Source of the DNA: Pontibacter sp. HSC-14F20
Lineage (GTDB): Bacteria > Bacteroidota > Bacteroidia > Cytophagales > Hymenobacteraceae
Assembly: GCF_019599265.1 (NCBI RefSeq)
Contig: NZ_JAHZTC010000022.1
Span: forward strand, 1 to 64,000
Length of the DNA: 64,000 nucleotides
Reading direction: 5' to 3'
The notes beneath the pieces are model-generated. The model made no database searches. It was not told the origin of the DNA and saw only the letters and a list, made by a program, of their open reading frames with translations. Positions 35,936 to 43,918 of this stretch are shown piece by piece (within the stretch, counting starts at the first letter, position 1; every line of letters starts with the position of its first letter). The translations under genes were made by a program, and so were the position numbers.

Positions 35936-35981
35936 AAAAGCAACGGCCATACCTCTGCTTGGAGGTATGGCCGTTGCTTTT
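35936..35981 (+). terminator. Perfect terminator of msrC with heptamer-like arms
   Basis: A perfect 20-bp stem (35936-35955 with 35962-35981) around a 6-base loop. The arms contain CATACCTC/GAGGTATG, close variants of the dispersed heptamer. Confidence 0.9.
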
Positions 35982-36006
35982 GATATTCTTCTGAAGTAGT
36001 TTCCCT

Positions 36007-36591
36007 CTACAACCTCACCCGCATACCAAGCGCCAGATTAAAGATTTTGCCAGGCCCCAAATAGCGGGGGTTCTGGATGTACGAAACCAGGTACTCTAGA
36101 CTGGTACCTACTTCGTAGTATAACCCAAACCGCTGCAGTTTCTCTACGCGGGTGAAATCGGCCTGCCCACCCAGGTATAGGTATAGGTGCACCGCCGTCG
36201 GGAAGCCGTAGTAACCTTTGCTGTACTTGTCGTGATGTTCAAAGATGAAGTACTCCTTGCCGAAGGTATGGCTCAGCTGCACACCGATGCGAAGCGGCTG
36301 CCAGTCCAGCGGCTTGACAGGCACAGGCTTCAAAGGCGTGCCCGTGATCTTCAGGGCTGCCGTCCAGATGCGGTCTCCACCGATGCGCTCGGGCAAGTAG
36401 CCCATAAACAAGTCCGTCTCAAGCTTTTCGTGAAAGAAGCTCCGCCCCACCCCAACCGATGCAAAGCCAATGCTACCCGCATACTGCAACTTGGCATGGT
36501 ATGGCGAAAATGACTTTTCCTGGCTAAACGATGCGTAAGGTCTCAGCGAGAGGAGCAGCGCAGCAAGCGATATCATAAAAAACCGCTCCAT
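36007..36591 (-). CDS. Small exported, probable outer-membrane beta-barrel protein
   Basis: A 194-residue protein with a signal peptide (MERFFMISLAALLLSLRPYA, cleavage near SFSQ). The body has alternating aromatic strands (LQYAGSIGFASVGVGRSFF, LETDLFMGYLPERIGG, FPTAVHLYLYLGGQADF) and ends with FNLALGMRVRL, a barrel-like last strand. Its ATG is one base past the stop of the upstream phosphoesterase lipoprotein gene, so the pair is translationally linked. Function unknown. Confidence 0.75.
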   Translation of the reverse strand: MERFFMISLAALLLSLRPYASFSQEKSFSPYHAKLQYAGSIGFASVGVGRSFFHEKLETDLFMGYLPERIGGDRIWTAALKITGTPLKPVPVKPLDWQPLRIGVQLSHTFGKEYFIFEHHDKYSKGYYGFPTAVHLYLYLGGQADFTRVEKLQRFGLYYEVGTSLEYLVSYIQNPRYLGPGKIFNLALGMRVRL

Positions 36592-36592
36592 A

Positions 36593-37405
36593 TCAGTAAG
36601 CTACTCTTTTATAACTGTAGCCCTCTTTCCATACTTTCAGGTAGGTGAATTCACGTTCTTGTACGGTGGAGGTGGCCAGGTATAGCAAGTCTTCATCGTA
36701 GCGAAAATCGGCTCTGAAGTTATGGATATGCCCATGCAAGCTCAGTTGTACCCGCTCACTTTCTTTCAATGTATTATGGAAAGCTCTTTCTAAAGCCATA
36801 TCAAAGTCATTGTCATACGGCGGTATGTGCGACACCGCAATTGCCTGCTGCCAGCTGTCACCGTCCTGATGCTGCAGTTGCTGACTCAGCCAGTCGATAT
36901 CGGGCACATGGCCGTTGTAGTTGTGCTCCAGACCATTGGTGTCGATAAATACAAAGCGGGTATGGCCGTAGTCGAAACTGTAGTTAAAGTCGCCGTACAT
37001 CTGCTGGTATACCTTGCGGCCATTGGCCAGCAGGTCGTGGTTGCCAACTACAGTCAGGTATGGCCACTTTAGTTTATCCATGATGTCGTGTACCCACCGG
37101 AATTCCTGCGACATACCGAAGTCAGAAATATCGCCCTGATGTATGACAAAATCGATGTAAGGAAAGGTATTAGCTTTATCGACAAAGGCGCTGGCGGCAT
37201 CGTAAAAGCGCTGGGTATCGCCCATAACAAGCAGGTACAGCGTGTCCCCAGGCTGCTGATTTTGGAGCCGCGCCAGGTTGCGTGCGGTGAGGTTGCGCTC
37301 GTCTTCGCTTAGTATAATCTGATTCGGGTGATACTCAAACAACTCCTCGCAAGCCGAAAGCAGGACAAGGCTCAGTAGTAGAAGCAGGAAGTAAAAAATT
37401 CTCAT
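36593..37405 (-). CDS. Lipoprotein metallophosphoesterase
   Basis: A 270-residue calcineurin-like phosphoesterase with a lipoprotein signal (MRIFYFLLLLLSLVLLSAC). Metal motifs in order: MGDTQRFYD, HQGDISDFG, VVGNHDLL, VSHIPPYDND and SLHGHIHNFRAD. All ligands are present. It is likely anchored in the periplasm or outer membrane. It is a second, much smaller phosphoesterase than the 7.9-kb fusion protein, here coupled to a small barrel protein encoded separately, the same pairing in two genes. Confidence 0.88.
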   Translation of the reverse strand: MRIFYFLLLLLSLVLLSACEELFEYHPNQIILSEDERNLTARNLARLQNQQPGDTLYLLVMGDTQRFYDAASAFVDKANTFPYIDFVIHQGDISDFGMSQEFRWVHDIMDKLKWPYLTVVGNHDLLANGRKVYQQMYGDFNYSFDYGHTRFVFIDTNGLEHNYNGHVPDIDWLSQQLQHQDGDSWQQAIAVSHIPPYDNDFDMALERAFHNTLKESERVQLSLHGHIHNFRADFRYDEDLLYLATSTVQEREFTYLKVWKEGYSYKRVAY

Positions 37406-37580
37406 AACTGCAATAGGCGCCGTAATTATGCTTTTGTGCTAACGCTTTTCAATAAAGAATGTTAGTAGCCAGCTTTACGAATGCTATTTTATACTGCAAT
37501 TTAATGTTTAAACGCCGAATTTGCTTCTGAAAGATGGGATTTGTTTCCTGCAGGCCCCAATTCAGGTATAGCCCATCAGC

Positions 37581-37621
37581 AAACAAGCCAGCCCGGAGAT
37601 GATTCCCGGGCTGGCTTGTTT
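37581..37621 (-). terminator. Terminator of psd
   Basis: A perfect 16-bp stem (AAACAAGCCAGCCCGG with its complement) around 10 bases, 32 bases past the psd stop; both flanks are T/A-rich. Confidence 0.85.
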
Positions 37622-37652
37622 GTATCTTTCGCCTGTTAAGCTAAATTCGATT

Positions 37653-38336
37653 TTATCCAAACAGTGTGGGAGGGGCTGTCTTAAGCTGTGCAATTACGGT
37701 CTGGCCACCTTTAGTTTTTTGACCGAGTTCTACTTTCACTTCCGTGTCCAGTGGCAGGAAAATGTCTACGCGCGAACCGAACTTGATGAAACCGAACTCT
37801 TCACCCTGGCTCACTTCGTCGCCTTCGTTCACATACCACACAATGCGGCGCGCCATGGCACCGGCAATCTGGCGGAAGAGCACTTCTGGACCGGCCGTTG
37901 ACTCCACTACCACTGTGGTGCGCTCGTTTTGCGTACTCGATTTCGGGTGCCAAGCCACAAAGTAGTTGCCCGGGTGGTATTTAAAATAACTCACGATGCC
38001 TGAAACCGGGTTACGGGTAATGTGCACGTTGATCGGCGACATGAAAATGGAGATCTGCTTGCGTTTGTCTTTGAAGTATTCGGTCTCTTCTACCTCCTCA
38101 ATCACCACTACTTTTCCGTCGGCAGGCGCTACAATCAGGTCTTCGTGCAACAGCAGGTTGCGGTAAGGGCTGCGGAAAAACTGCAGAATGAGCAGGAAAA
38201 GCACAACTGAAACACCGGAGAAAATCTTGTTGAAGGTCTTATTATCGGCGTTGAAGTTGTACAGCAACAGGTTGAGTACGACCAAAATCAACAGTGTAAA
38301 AAATAGAATCCTTCTTCCTTCTTTATGAATTTTCAT
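37653..38336 (-). CDS. psd: Phosphatidylserine decarboxylase family protein
   Basis: A 227-residue short PSD that converts phosphatidylserine to phosphatidylethanolamine. Two N-terminal helices (ILFFTLLILVVLNLLLYNF, IFSGVSVVLFLLILQFF) anchor it. VAPADGKVVVIEEV and FMSPINVHITRNPVSGIV are family blocks. The self-cleavage site that gives the pyruvoyl group is G-S in FIKFGSRVDIFLP. Length fits the archaeal-like PSD group. Phospholipid partner cdsA is 1.5 kb upstream. Confidence 0.93.
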   Translation of the reverse strand: MKIHKEGRRILFFTLLILVVLNLLLYNFNADNKTFNKIFSGVSVVLFLLILQFFRSPYRNLLLHEDLIVAPADGKVVVIEEVEETEYFKDKRKQISIFMSPINVHITRNPVSGIVSYFKYHPGNYFVAWHPKSSTQNERTTVVVESTAGPEVLFRQIAGAMARRIVWYVNEGDEVSQGEEFGFIKFGSRVDIFLPLDTEVKVELGQKTKGGQTVIAQLKTAPPTLFG

Positions 38337-38372
38337 CCGTGAAAACTAAATGCTACAGGTCTTTTATAAGTT

Positions 38373-38408
38373 ATAATAGCCCATCCAGTTTCGTAGATGG
38401 GCTATTAT
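38373..38408 (-). terminator. Terminator of the glutamate dehydrogenase gene
   Basis: ATAATAGCCCATC (38373-38385) pairs perfectly with GATGGGCTATTAT (38396-38408); the following minus-strand tract is only moderately T-rich. Confidence 0.65.
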
Positions 38409-38457
38409 CTGTTCCAAAATTATATAATCTTTCGATTATTTTACTAAAAATCTTCGC

Positions 38458-39732
38458 TTAGAAGCCGCCGCGGTACTTATACGTCATGGCAACTTTGTCA
38501 ATTGCCACAATGTAAGCAGCTATACGCATTGGTACGTTGTACTTCTGCGATGCAGCATACACACGCTCAAACGACTCGTTCATGATGCGCTCGGCACGTG
38601 TGTTTACACGCTCCAGCGTCCACTTAAAGCCCATGCGGTTCTGCACCCACTCGAAGTATGACACGGTTACACCACCTGAGTTTGCCAGGATATCCGGCAC
38701 AACCATGATACCTTTTTCGTTGATGATGTTGTCGGCTTTATAGGAAGTAGGGCCGTTGGCACCTTCCACAATCAGGCGTGCCTGAATCTGGTCTACATTC
38801 TTGATCGTGATCACATCTTCCACAGCAGCCGGTACCAAAACATCTACTTTAGAAACCAGCAGTTCTTCATTACTGATTTTCTCGGCGTTCTTGTAGCCTT
38901 CCAGACGACCGTTGTTGTTGTTCTTATACTCAATCGCCTCTTCAATGTCGATGCCGTTGTCGTTCCAGTAAGCGCCGCTTACATCGCTCACCCCAAGTAT
39001 CTTCACACCGCGCTCAGCCATCAGTTTGGCAGCCCAGGCACCTACGTTTCCGAAGCCTTGCACCACGGCCGTCGATTTGGCCGGGTCCATGCCCAGTTTC
39101 TCCATAGCAGCCATTGCTGATACCATTACACCACGGCCTGTTGCCTCTACGCGACCAAGCGAACCGCCCAACACAAGTGGCTTACCAGTTACCACTGCAT
39201 GTATAGTGGAGCCTTTCATTTTAGAGTATTCGTCCATCAGCCAGGCCATTTCGCGCGGACCGGTACCCATGTCAGGCGCAGGTATGTCCTGGTCAGGGCC
39301 GAAGGTATCTACCAGTGCCTGGGTATAAGCTCTGGTCAGACGCTCCATTTCACCGGCAGACATCGAGAAAGGATCGCAGATGACACCACCTTTAGCACCA
39401 CCGTAAGGTATATCCACCACGGCGCACTTCCAGGTCATCCAGGCGGCCAGGGCTTTTACTTCGTCCAGGAAAACGTCGGGGGCAAAGCGCACACCACCTT
39501 TAGACGGGCCCAGTATAGTAGAGTGAATTACACGGTAACCTTCAAACACGCGTACCTTGCCGTCGTCCATCGTAACGGGCACGTTCACGATCACCTGACG
39601 CGTCGGAGTTTTGAGTACGTTGTAAACTTCCTCATCCAACCCAAGTATCTCTGCCGCGATGTTAAAACGCGACATCATCGATTCAAATGGGTTCTCCCTG
39701 TCCTTTATCGGTGCTGGCTCTTTGTATAACAT
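38458..39732 (-). CDS. gdhA: Glutamate dehydrogenase (Glu/Leu/Phe/Val dehydrogenase)
   Basis: A 424-residue NAD(P)-dependent enzyme linking glutamate and 2-oxoglutarate. The catalytic region reads VDIPYGGAKGGVICDP, with substrate lysines in AWMTWKCAVVD and GGAKGG; the cofactor loop is VVQGFGNVGAWAAKL, and NSGGVTVSYFEWVQN is typical of GDH. A second, shorter dehydrogenase of the same superfamily is at 56.1 kb. It has its own terminator and is separated from cdsA by 94 bases. Confidence 0.93.
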   Translation of the reverse strand: MLYKEPAPIKDRENPFESMMSRFNIAAEILGLDEEVYNVLKTPTRQVIVNVPVTMDDGKVRVFEGYRVIHSTILGPSKGGVRFAPDVFLDEVKALAAWMTWKCAVVDIPYGGAKGGVICDPFSMSAGEMERLTRAYTQALVDTFGPDQDIPAPDMGTGPREMAWLMDEYSKMKGSTIHAVVTGKPLVLGGSLGRVEATGRGVMVSAMAAMEKLGMDPAKSTAVVQGFGNVGAWAAKLMAERGVKILGVSDVSGAYWNDNGIDIEEAIEYKNNNNGRLEGYKNAEKISNEELLVSKVDVLVPAAVEDVITIKNVDQIQARLIVEGANGPTSYKADNIINEKGIMVVPDILANSGGVTVSYFEWVQNRMGFKWTLERVNTRAERIMNESFERVYAASQKYNVPMRIAAYIVAIDKVAMTYKYRGGF

Positions 39733-39826
39733 TATTTTAAGCTTGAATTAATTGGTGGTTAACAATGATGGCGGTAAAGTTATGTAATTATTATATACAC
39801 ACACCTACACCTTCATCAACAATAAA

Positions 39827-40654
39827 TTAGAATGTTTTAAGGAATGCAACAATAAAGGGAACGGCCAGTACCAGGCTGTCGAAACGGTCCAGAATACCCC
39901 CGTGGCCGGGCAGCAGCGTACCCGAATCTTTTACGCCCAGGCTGCGCTTCAGCAGGGACTCCACCAGATCGCCCAGCACGCCAAAAACCGACACAATAAT
40001 CGCTATACCTATCCACTGGTAGAGTTCCAGATCGAGAAAGAACATAGACAACACCCAGCTAACAATAATAGTCAGGATAACGCCGCCAGCCCAGCCTTCC
40101 CAGGTTTTGCCCGGAGAGATGCGCTCGAAGAGTTTGTTCCTCCCGAAGTTTTTGCCGGCAATGTAAGCGCCCGTGTCAGCGGACCATATAAGCAGCAGCA
40201 GCCCCAGAATGGGTTGCCAGCGGTACTCGCCCTGCAAATACCCAAGCAGCTGCAGCAGTGAGAACGGAACGGCGATGTAAAGCACGCCCAATATGGTAAA
40301 GGCTATATTGGTGAACGGCTGTGATTCTTTGCGGTAGAGTTCCAGCACAAATATCAGGAATAGTGCAGGCAGGAACAGGTATAGCACCTCGACTGGCATG
40401 TACGCTTTATCGATCAGGAAAACAGATATAAAGATCGCAGCAGCCAGCAGGGTGCCGTATACCTTGTTGGCTTTTATACCTGCCGTACCTGCCAGTCGGT
40501 AAAACTCGAGCGTACCCAGCACCGTGAGCCCCAGAAAGAGGATAAAGAAAGTCCACTCGCTGAAGATTATACCTCCGATGAAGAGGGCCGCCCCTAATAC
40601 TCCGACAATCAGGCGTTGCTGTAAATTACTAAGGGCAGATAGCTTGGTGCTCAT
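39827..40654 (-). CDS. cdsA: Phosphatidate cytidylyltransferase
   Basis: A 275-residue integral membrane enzyme that makes CDP-diacylglycerol. The family signature is complete: KDSGTLLPGHGGILDRFDSL near the end, plus ISPGKTWEGWAGG and LIWSADTGAYIAGKNFGRNK. About seven helices. It lies 45 bases after the CPBP protease gene. It feeds the phospholipid pathway that ends with psd nearby. Confidence 0.95.
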   Translation of the reverse strand: MSTKLSALSNLQQRLIVGVLGAALFIGGIIFSEWTFFILFLGLTVLGTLEFYRLAGTAGIKANKVYGTLLAAAIFISVFLIDKAYMPVEVLYLFLPALFLIFVLELYRKESQPFTNIAFTILGVLYIAVPFSLLQLLGYLQGEYRWQPILGLLLLIWSADTGAYIAGKNFGRNKLFERISPGKTWEGWAGGVILTIIVSWVLSMFFLDLELYQWIGIAIIVSVFGVLGDLVESLLKRSLGVKDSGTLLPGHGGILDRFDSLVLAVPFIVAFLKTF

Positions 40655-40699
40655 GCGATAGGGGTTGCCGGCAGCATCAGCCGGTTGATTTGTCTGAAT

Positions 40700-41665
40700 T
40701 TAACTATTCTCGCGCTCTCCTGCAGCTTCGGCTATACTTTCTGGGCGTGTGGGCGTGAGCATAAACTGCTTGTAAAGGTAATAGATTACGGCCGCACTCA
40801 ACACAACCGATATCAAAATGGTCATAACCGGCATCGGCTCCGTCGACTCTACATTAAAGTCAATAGCGCCTGTCTGCTGCAGGTATAGCAGGAACACCGT
40901 GAAACCGTTATTGAAAAAGTGCGCCACAATCGGCACCCAGATATTGCCCGACCACAGGTATAGGTAACCAAACAAGGCACCCAGCAGCACACGCGGCACA
41001 AAACCAAAAAACTGCACGTGTATAGCCGAGAAGATGATCGCCGCTACCCAAACTGCCACATGCGCATTGCCCGACCAGCGGTGTACCTGTCGCTGCAGTA
41101 CGCCCCTGAACACGAGTTCTTCGCCGATGGCAGGTATAACCGCAATCACGAGCAGGCCCATCAGCAGGCGCGGCAAGGTTCCGAAGTTGGCAATCAGTTT
41201 GGTCAGTTCGGCTAGCTCATCTTCTTTAGCGCGCGCCCACTCTTCAAAACCCCGCATGAAGTCCGGCAGACCGAGCTCGGCATTCCAACTGATTATCAGT
41301 GAGTTGGCCGGCATAATAAAGATAATCAGAAAACCCCCCAGTAACAACAAAGCAGGCAAAGGCAGTTTTTTCCAGTTCAGATAATGGCCGATGTTCACAC
41401 CTGCCAGGCGCAGCATCAGCAGCGGCCCCAGCACAAAAGAGCAGAACTGCACCAGGCCCTGAAAAAGCAAAAGCGCATCAGCCGCTTCCGGGTGTTCTGT
41501 GGGATTAGCCAGCAGGTTCGTCAGGTCGATCACCTCTATTCCGAGCACCGTAGTTACCAGCGCCAGGTATATAAAACTGGCCACAAAATAGCCACCCAGC
41601 ATAAAAGCCAGCAACAGCAGCAGTACTAAAAATGGGTGTCGATCTTCGGAGATGAAACCTTTCAT
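40700..41665 (-). CDS. CPBP-family intramembrane glutamic endopeptidase
   Basis: About 321 residues from ATG 41665 (MKGFISEDRHPFLVLLLLLA); the 35 codons further upstream are rejected because they overlap the divergent dus promoter region and look non-coding. Seven or eight helices. The catalytic motif is IPAIGEELVFRGVLQRQVHR (EExxxR), with FSAIHVQFFGF and VAHFFNNG supplying the histidines. Such Rce1/CAAX-like proteases act in the membrane on unknown substrates. It is probably cotranscribed with cdsA. Confidence 0.88.
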   Translation of the reverse strand: MKGFISEDRHPFLVLLLLLAFMLGGYFVASFIYLALVTTVLGIEVIDLTNLLANPTEHPEAADALLLFQGLVQFCSFVLGPLLMLRLAGVNIGHYLNWKKLPLPALLLLGGFLIIFIMPANSLIISWNAELGLPDFMRGFEEWARAKEDELAELTKLIANFGTLPRLLMGLLVIAVIPAIGEELVFRGVLQRQVHRWSGNAHVAVWVAAIIFSAIHVQFFGFVPRVLLGALFGYLYLWSGNIWVPIVAHFFNNGFTVFLLYLQQTGAIDFNVESTEPMPVMTILISVVLSAAVIYYLYKQFMLTPTRPESIAEAAGERENS

Positions 41666-41686
41666 AGAGAAGATTAGGTTTAATTG

Positions 41687-41700
41687 ACGTAAATTTACGT
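41687..41700. promoter_or_regulatory. 14-bp palindrome between divergent genes
   Basis: ACGTAAATTTACGT is perfectly symmetrical and centred in the 53-base gap between the CPBP and dus starts. It could bind a regulator of both genes. A related ACGT-N7-ACGT occurs near 27105 in another divergent gap. Confidence 0.35.
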
Positions 41701-41718
41701 GAAATTTTAACTTTTGCT

Positions 41719-42708
41719 TTGGTAAAGATAGCGAACATAGAACTGGGCGAGTTTCCGCTGCTGCTGGCACCGATGGAAGACGTGAGCGATCCGCCCTTCC
41801 GAAAAGTGTGCAAGGCCAACGGGGCAGACCTCATGTATACCGAGTTCATCTCTTCTGAGGGTTTGATACGTGACGCCGCCAAAAGTGTGCAAAAACTCGA
41901 CATTTTTGACTACGAGCGTCCCATCGGCATCCAGATTTTCGGCTCCGAAATAGAGTCAATGCGTGAGGCTGCCATCGTTTCGTCGCAGGCTGGCCCCGAC
42001 CTCATCGACATTAATTACGGTTGCCCGGTGAAGAACGTGGCCTGCAAGGGTGCCGGCGCTGCACTGCTGCGCGACGTGCCCAAGATGGTGAAGATGACCG
42101 AGGAGATCGTGAAAGCCACGCACCTGCCCGTGACCGTGAAAACGCGCCTGGGCTGGGACGAGAACACAAAATACATTGTAGAGACTGCCGAAAGACTGCA
42201 GGATATAGGTATAAAAGCCCTAAGCATCCATGGCCGCACCCGCGTACAGATGTACAAAGGCGAAGCCGACTGGAGCCTGATTGCCGAGGTGAAGAACAAC
42301 CCGCGCATGCACATCCCGATCTTCGGCAACGGCGACATCGACTCGCCTCAGAAAGCGCTGGAATACAAGCACAGGTATGGCGTAGATGGTATCATGATTG
42401 GCCGTGCCTCTATTGGCCACCCGTGGATCTTCAACGAAATCAAACATTTCATGGCAACCGGCGAGGTATTGCCTCCTCCAACTCTGGAGGAACGTGTAGA
42501 GGTATGCCGCCAGCACTTCACGCACTCGCTGGAGTGGAAAGGTGATAAACTGGGCATTTTTGAGATGCGCCGCCACTATACCAATTACTTCCGTGGTCTG
42601 CCGCATTTCAAGCCGCTGCGCATGAAACTGGTGCAGTCCGAAGACATCCAGGAAATCTATGACACGCTGGACGAGATCGCTCAGACGATGGCGTACGAAG
42701 CGGTTTAG
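41719..42708 (+). CDS. dusB: tRNA-dihydrouridine synthase (DusB type)
   Basis: A 329-residue FMN enzyme that reduces uridines in the tRNA D-loop. Blocks: LLAPMEDVSDPPFRKVCKA, DINYGCPVKNVACKGAGAAL with the catalytic cysteine, TVKTRLGWDEN, SIHGRTRVQMYKGEADW and DGIMIGRASIGHPWIF. Start is TTG at 41719 (MVKIANIELGEFPLLLAPM), which matches family N-termini; there is no nearer ATG. Confidence 0.95.
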   Translation: MVKIANIELGEFPLLLAPMEDVSDPPFRKVCKANGADLMYTEFISSEGLIRDAAKSVQKLDIFDYERPIGIQIFGSEIESMREAAIVSSQAGPDLIDINYGCPVKNVACKGAGAALLRDVPKMVKMTEEIVKATHLPVTVKTRLGWDENTKYIVETAERLQDIGIKALSIHGRTRVQMYKGEADWSLIAEVKNNPRMHIPIFGNGDIDSPQKALEYKHRYGVDGIMIGRASIGHPWIFNEIKHFMATGEVLPPPTLEERVEVCRQHFTHSLEWKGDKLGIFEMRRHYTNYFRGLPHFKPLRMKLVQSEDIQEIYDTLDEIAQTMAYEAV

Positions 42709-42765
42709 AAGTATAGGAGTTAACGCTTCAAATTAAATTTAAGGAGTTGGTGTTCAGCATATGCG

Positions 42766-42792
42766 TTGAGACACTAACCCCTTTTATCTTTG
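42766..42792 (+). promoter_or_regulatory. Promoter for the EamA transporter gene
   Basis: TATCTTTG (42785-42792) matches the -7 consensus; a TTG at 42766-42768 is 16 bases away, slightly short. Transcription would begin near 42800. Confidence 0.45.
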
Positions 42793-42909
42793 CAGGTGAG
42801 TTGAACTTTGTAACTGGTTTCTACTTCTTAACTTCTTAAACTTATACTTATCAAAACTATACCTTCTCCTCCACAAGAGCAGACAAACACGCCGGCCATC
42901 GCCTGGATA

Positions 42910-43755
42910 TTGGTCGTTATACTCGCCTTAATCTGGGGTACATCTTTTATACTTATCAAGAAGGGGTTGGTAGTTTATTCTTCGGATGAACTGGGTGCGC
43001 TGCGTATGGTCATTGCCTGTGCTGCCTTGTTGCCTTTTGCCATTCATAATGTGCGCAAGGTAGAGCCAACCCGCTGGAAGTTTTTATTGGGTAGCGGCCT
43101 GCTGGGCAACTTCTTCCCTGCTTTTCTGTTTGCCATCGCTGAGACACGCCTGGCCAGTGGGCTGGCTGGTGTACTTAACTCACTTACGGCCCTGTTTACC
43201 TTGCTGGTGGGTGCTGCCCTGTTTGGCCAGTCCATCACCTGGATGCGCATGCTCGGCATTGTGGTAGGTATAGCGGGTACGGCTATTCTCATATTCACAG
43301 GTAATGGCAATGCCGAACTCAATAATATGTACTATGGTCTGTACATCGTGGTAGCCACTATCTTTTATGGCATTAGCGCTAACATTATTAAGTTCCGTTT
43401 GCACGGCATCAAGGCTATTGCCGTTTCCAGTCTGGCGCTGCTCACAGTAGGTCCTGTTGCGTTGGTATACCTGTTCACCACCGATTTCTGGTATAAATTG
43501 CACCATGTGCCGGGCGCCTGGGAAGCACTGATGTACATTGCTATACTGGCCGTGTTCAGTACCGCCATCGCGTTGGTGCTATTTAACAAGCTCATTCATA
43601 TCTCTACTACCCTGTTCGCCAGCTCCACTACATACCTTATACCTGTGGTAGCGCTTATGTGGGGCGTTCTGGATGACGAGGTAATTCACTTGTGGCACTA
43701 TGTAGGCATGATCATTATTCTGGCAGGTGTTTTTATTGTAAACCGGGCAAAGTAG
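42910..43755 (+). CDS. EamA/DMT-family transporter
   Basis: About 281 residues, ten helices in two EamA repeats (LIWGTSFILIKKGLVVYSSD opens the first; VVATIFYGISANIIKFRLHG opens the second). It exports an unknown metabolite. The first usable start is TTG 42910, but homologous-looking sequence (TPAIAWI) continues upstream in frame, back to a stop at 42829, with no ATG, GTG or TTG. Either the TTG is used or an ATA/ATC codon serves. It ends with a terminator. Confidence 0.85.
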   Translation: MVVILALIWGTSFILIKKGLVVYSSDELGALRMVIACAALLPFAIHNVRKVEPTRWKFLLGSGLLGNFFPAFLFAIAETRLASGLAGVLNSLTALFTLLVGAALFGQSITWMRMLGIVVGIAGTAILIFTGNGNAELNNMYYGLYIVVATIFYGISANIIKFRLHGIKAIAVSSLALLTVGPVALVYLFTTDFWYKLHHVPGAWEALMYIAILAVFSTAIALVLFNKLIHISTTLFASSTTYLIPVVALMWGVLDDEVIHLWHYVGMIIILAGVFIVNRAK

Positions 43756-43789
43756 CCTTAGGGGCCGGCTTAAGCCATACGCTATTTTT

Positions 43790-43826
43790 AACAGCTTCTG
43801 CCATACCCAGGCAGAAGCTGTTTTAT
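43790..43826 (+). terminator. Terminator of the EamA gene
   Basis: AACAGCTTCTGCC (43790-43802) pairs with GGCAGAAGCTGTT (43810-43822), then TTATTTT. Confidence 0.88.
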
Positions 43827-43918
43827 TTTATTCTGTCAAGGATTACAAATATCAGAATTTTCTAATCTCTCAATAATTTACTTACTTAAGGGTTTACAAG
43901 AACCGACCCTACAACCAC

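Noticed and set aside
36593..37405. Lipoprotein phosphoesterase as a truncated copy of the 7.9-kb fusion gene
   Set aside because: The sequences around the motifs differ clearly and the gene is complete with its own signal peptide, so it is an independent family member.
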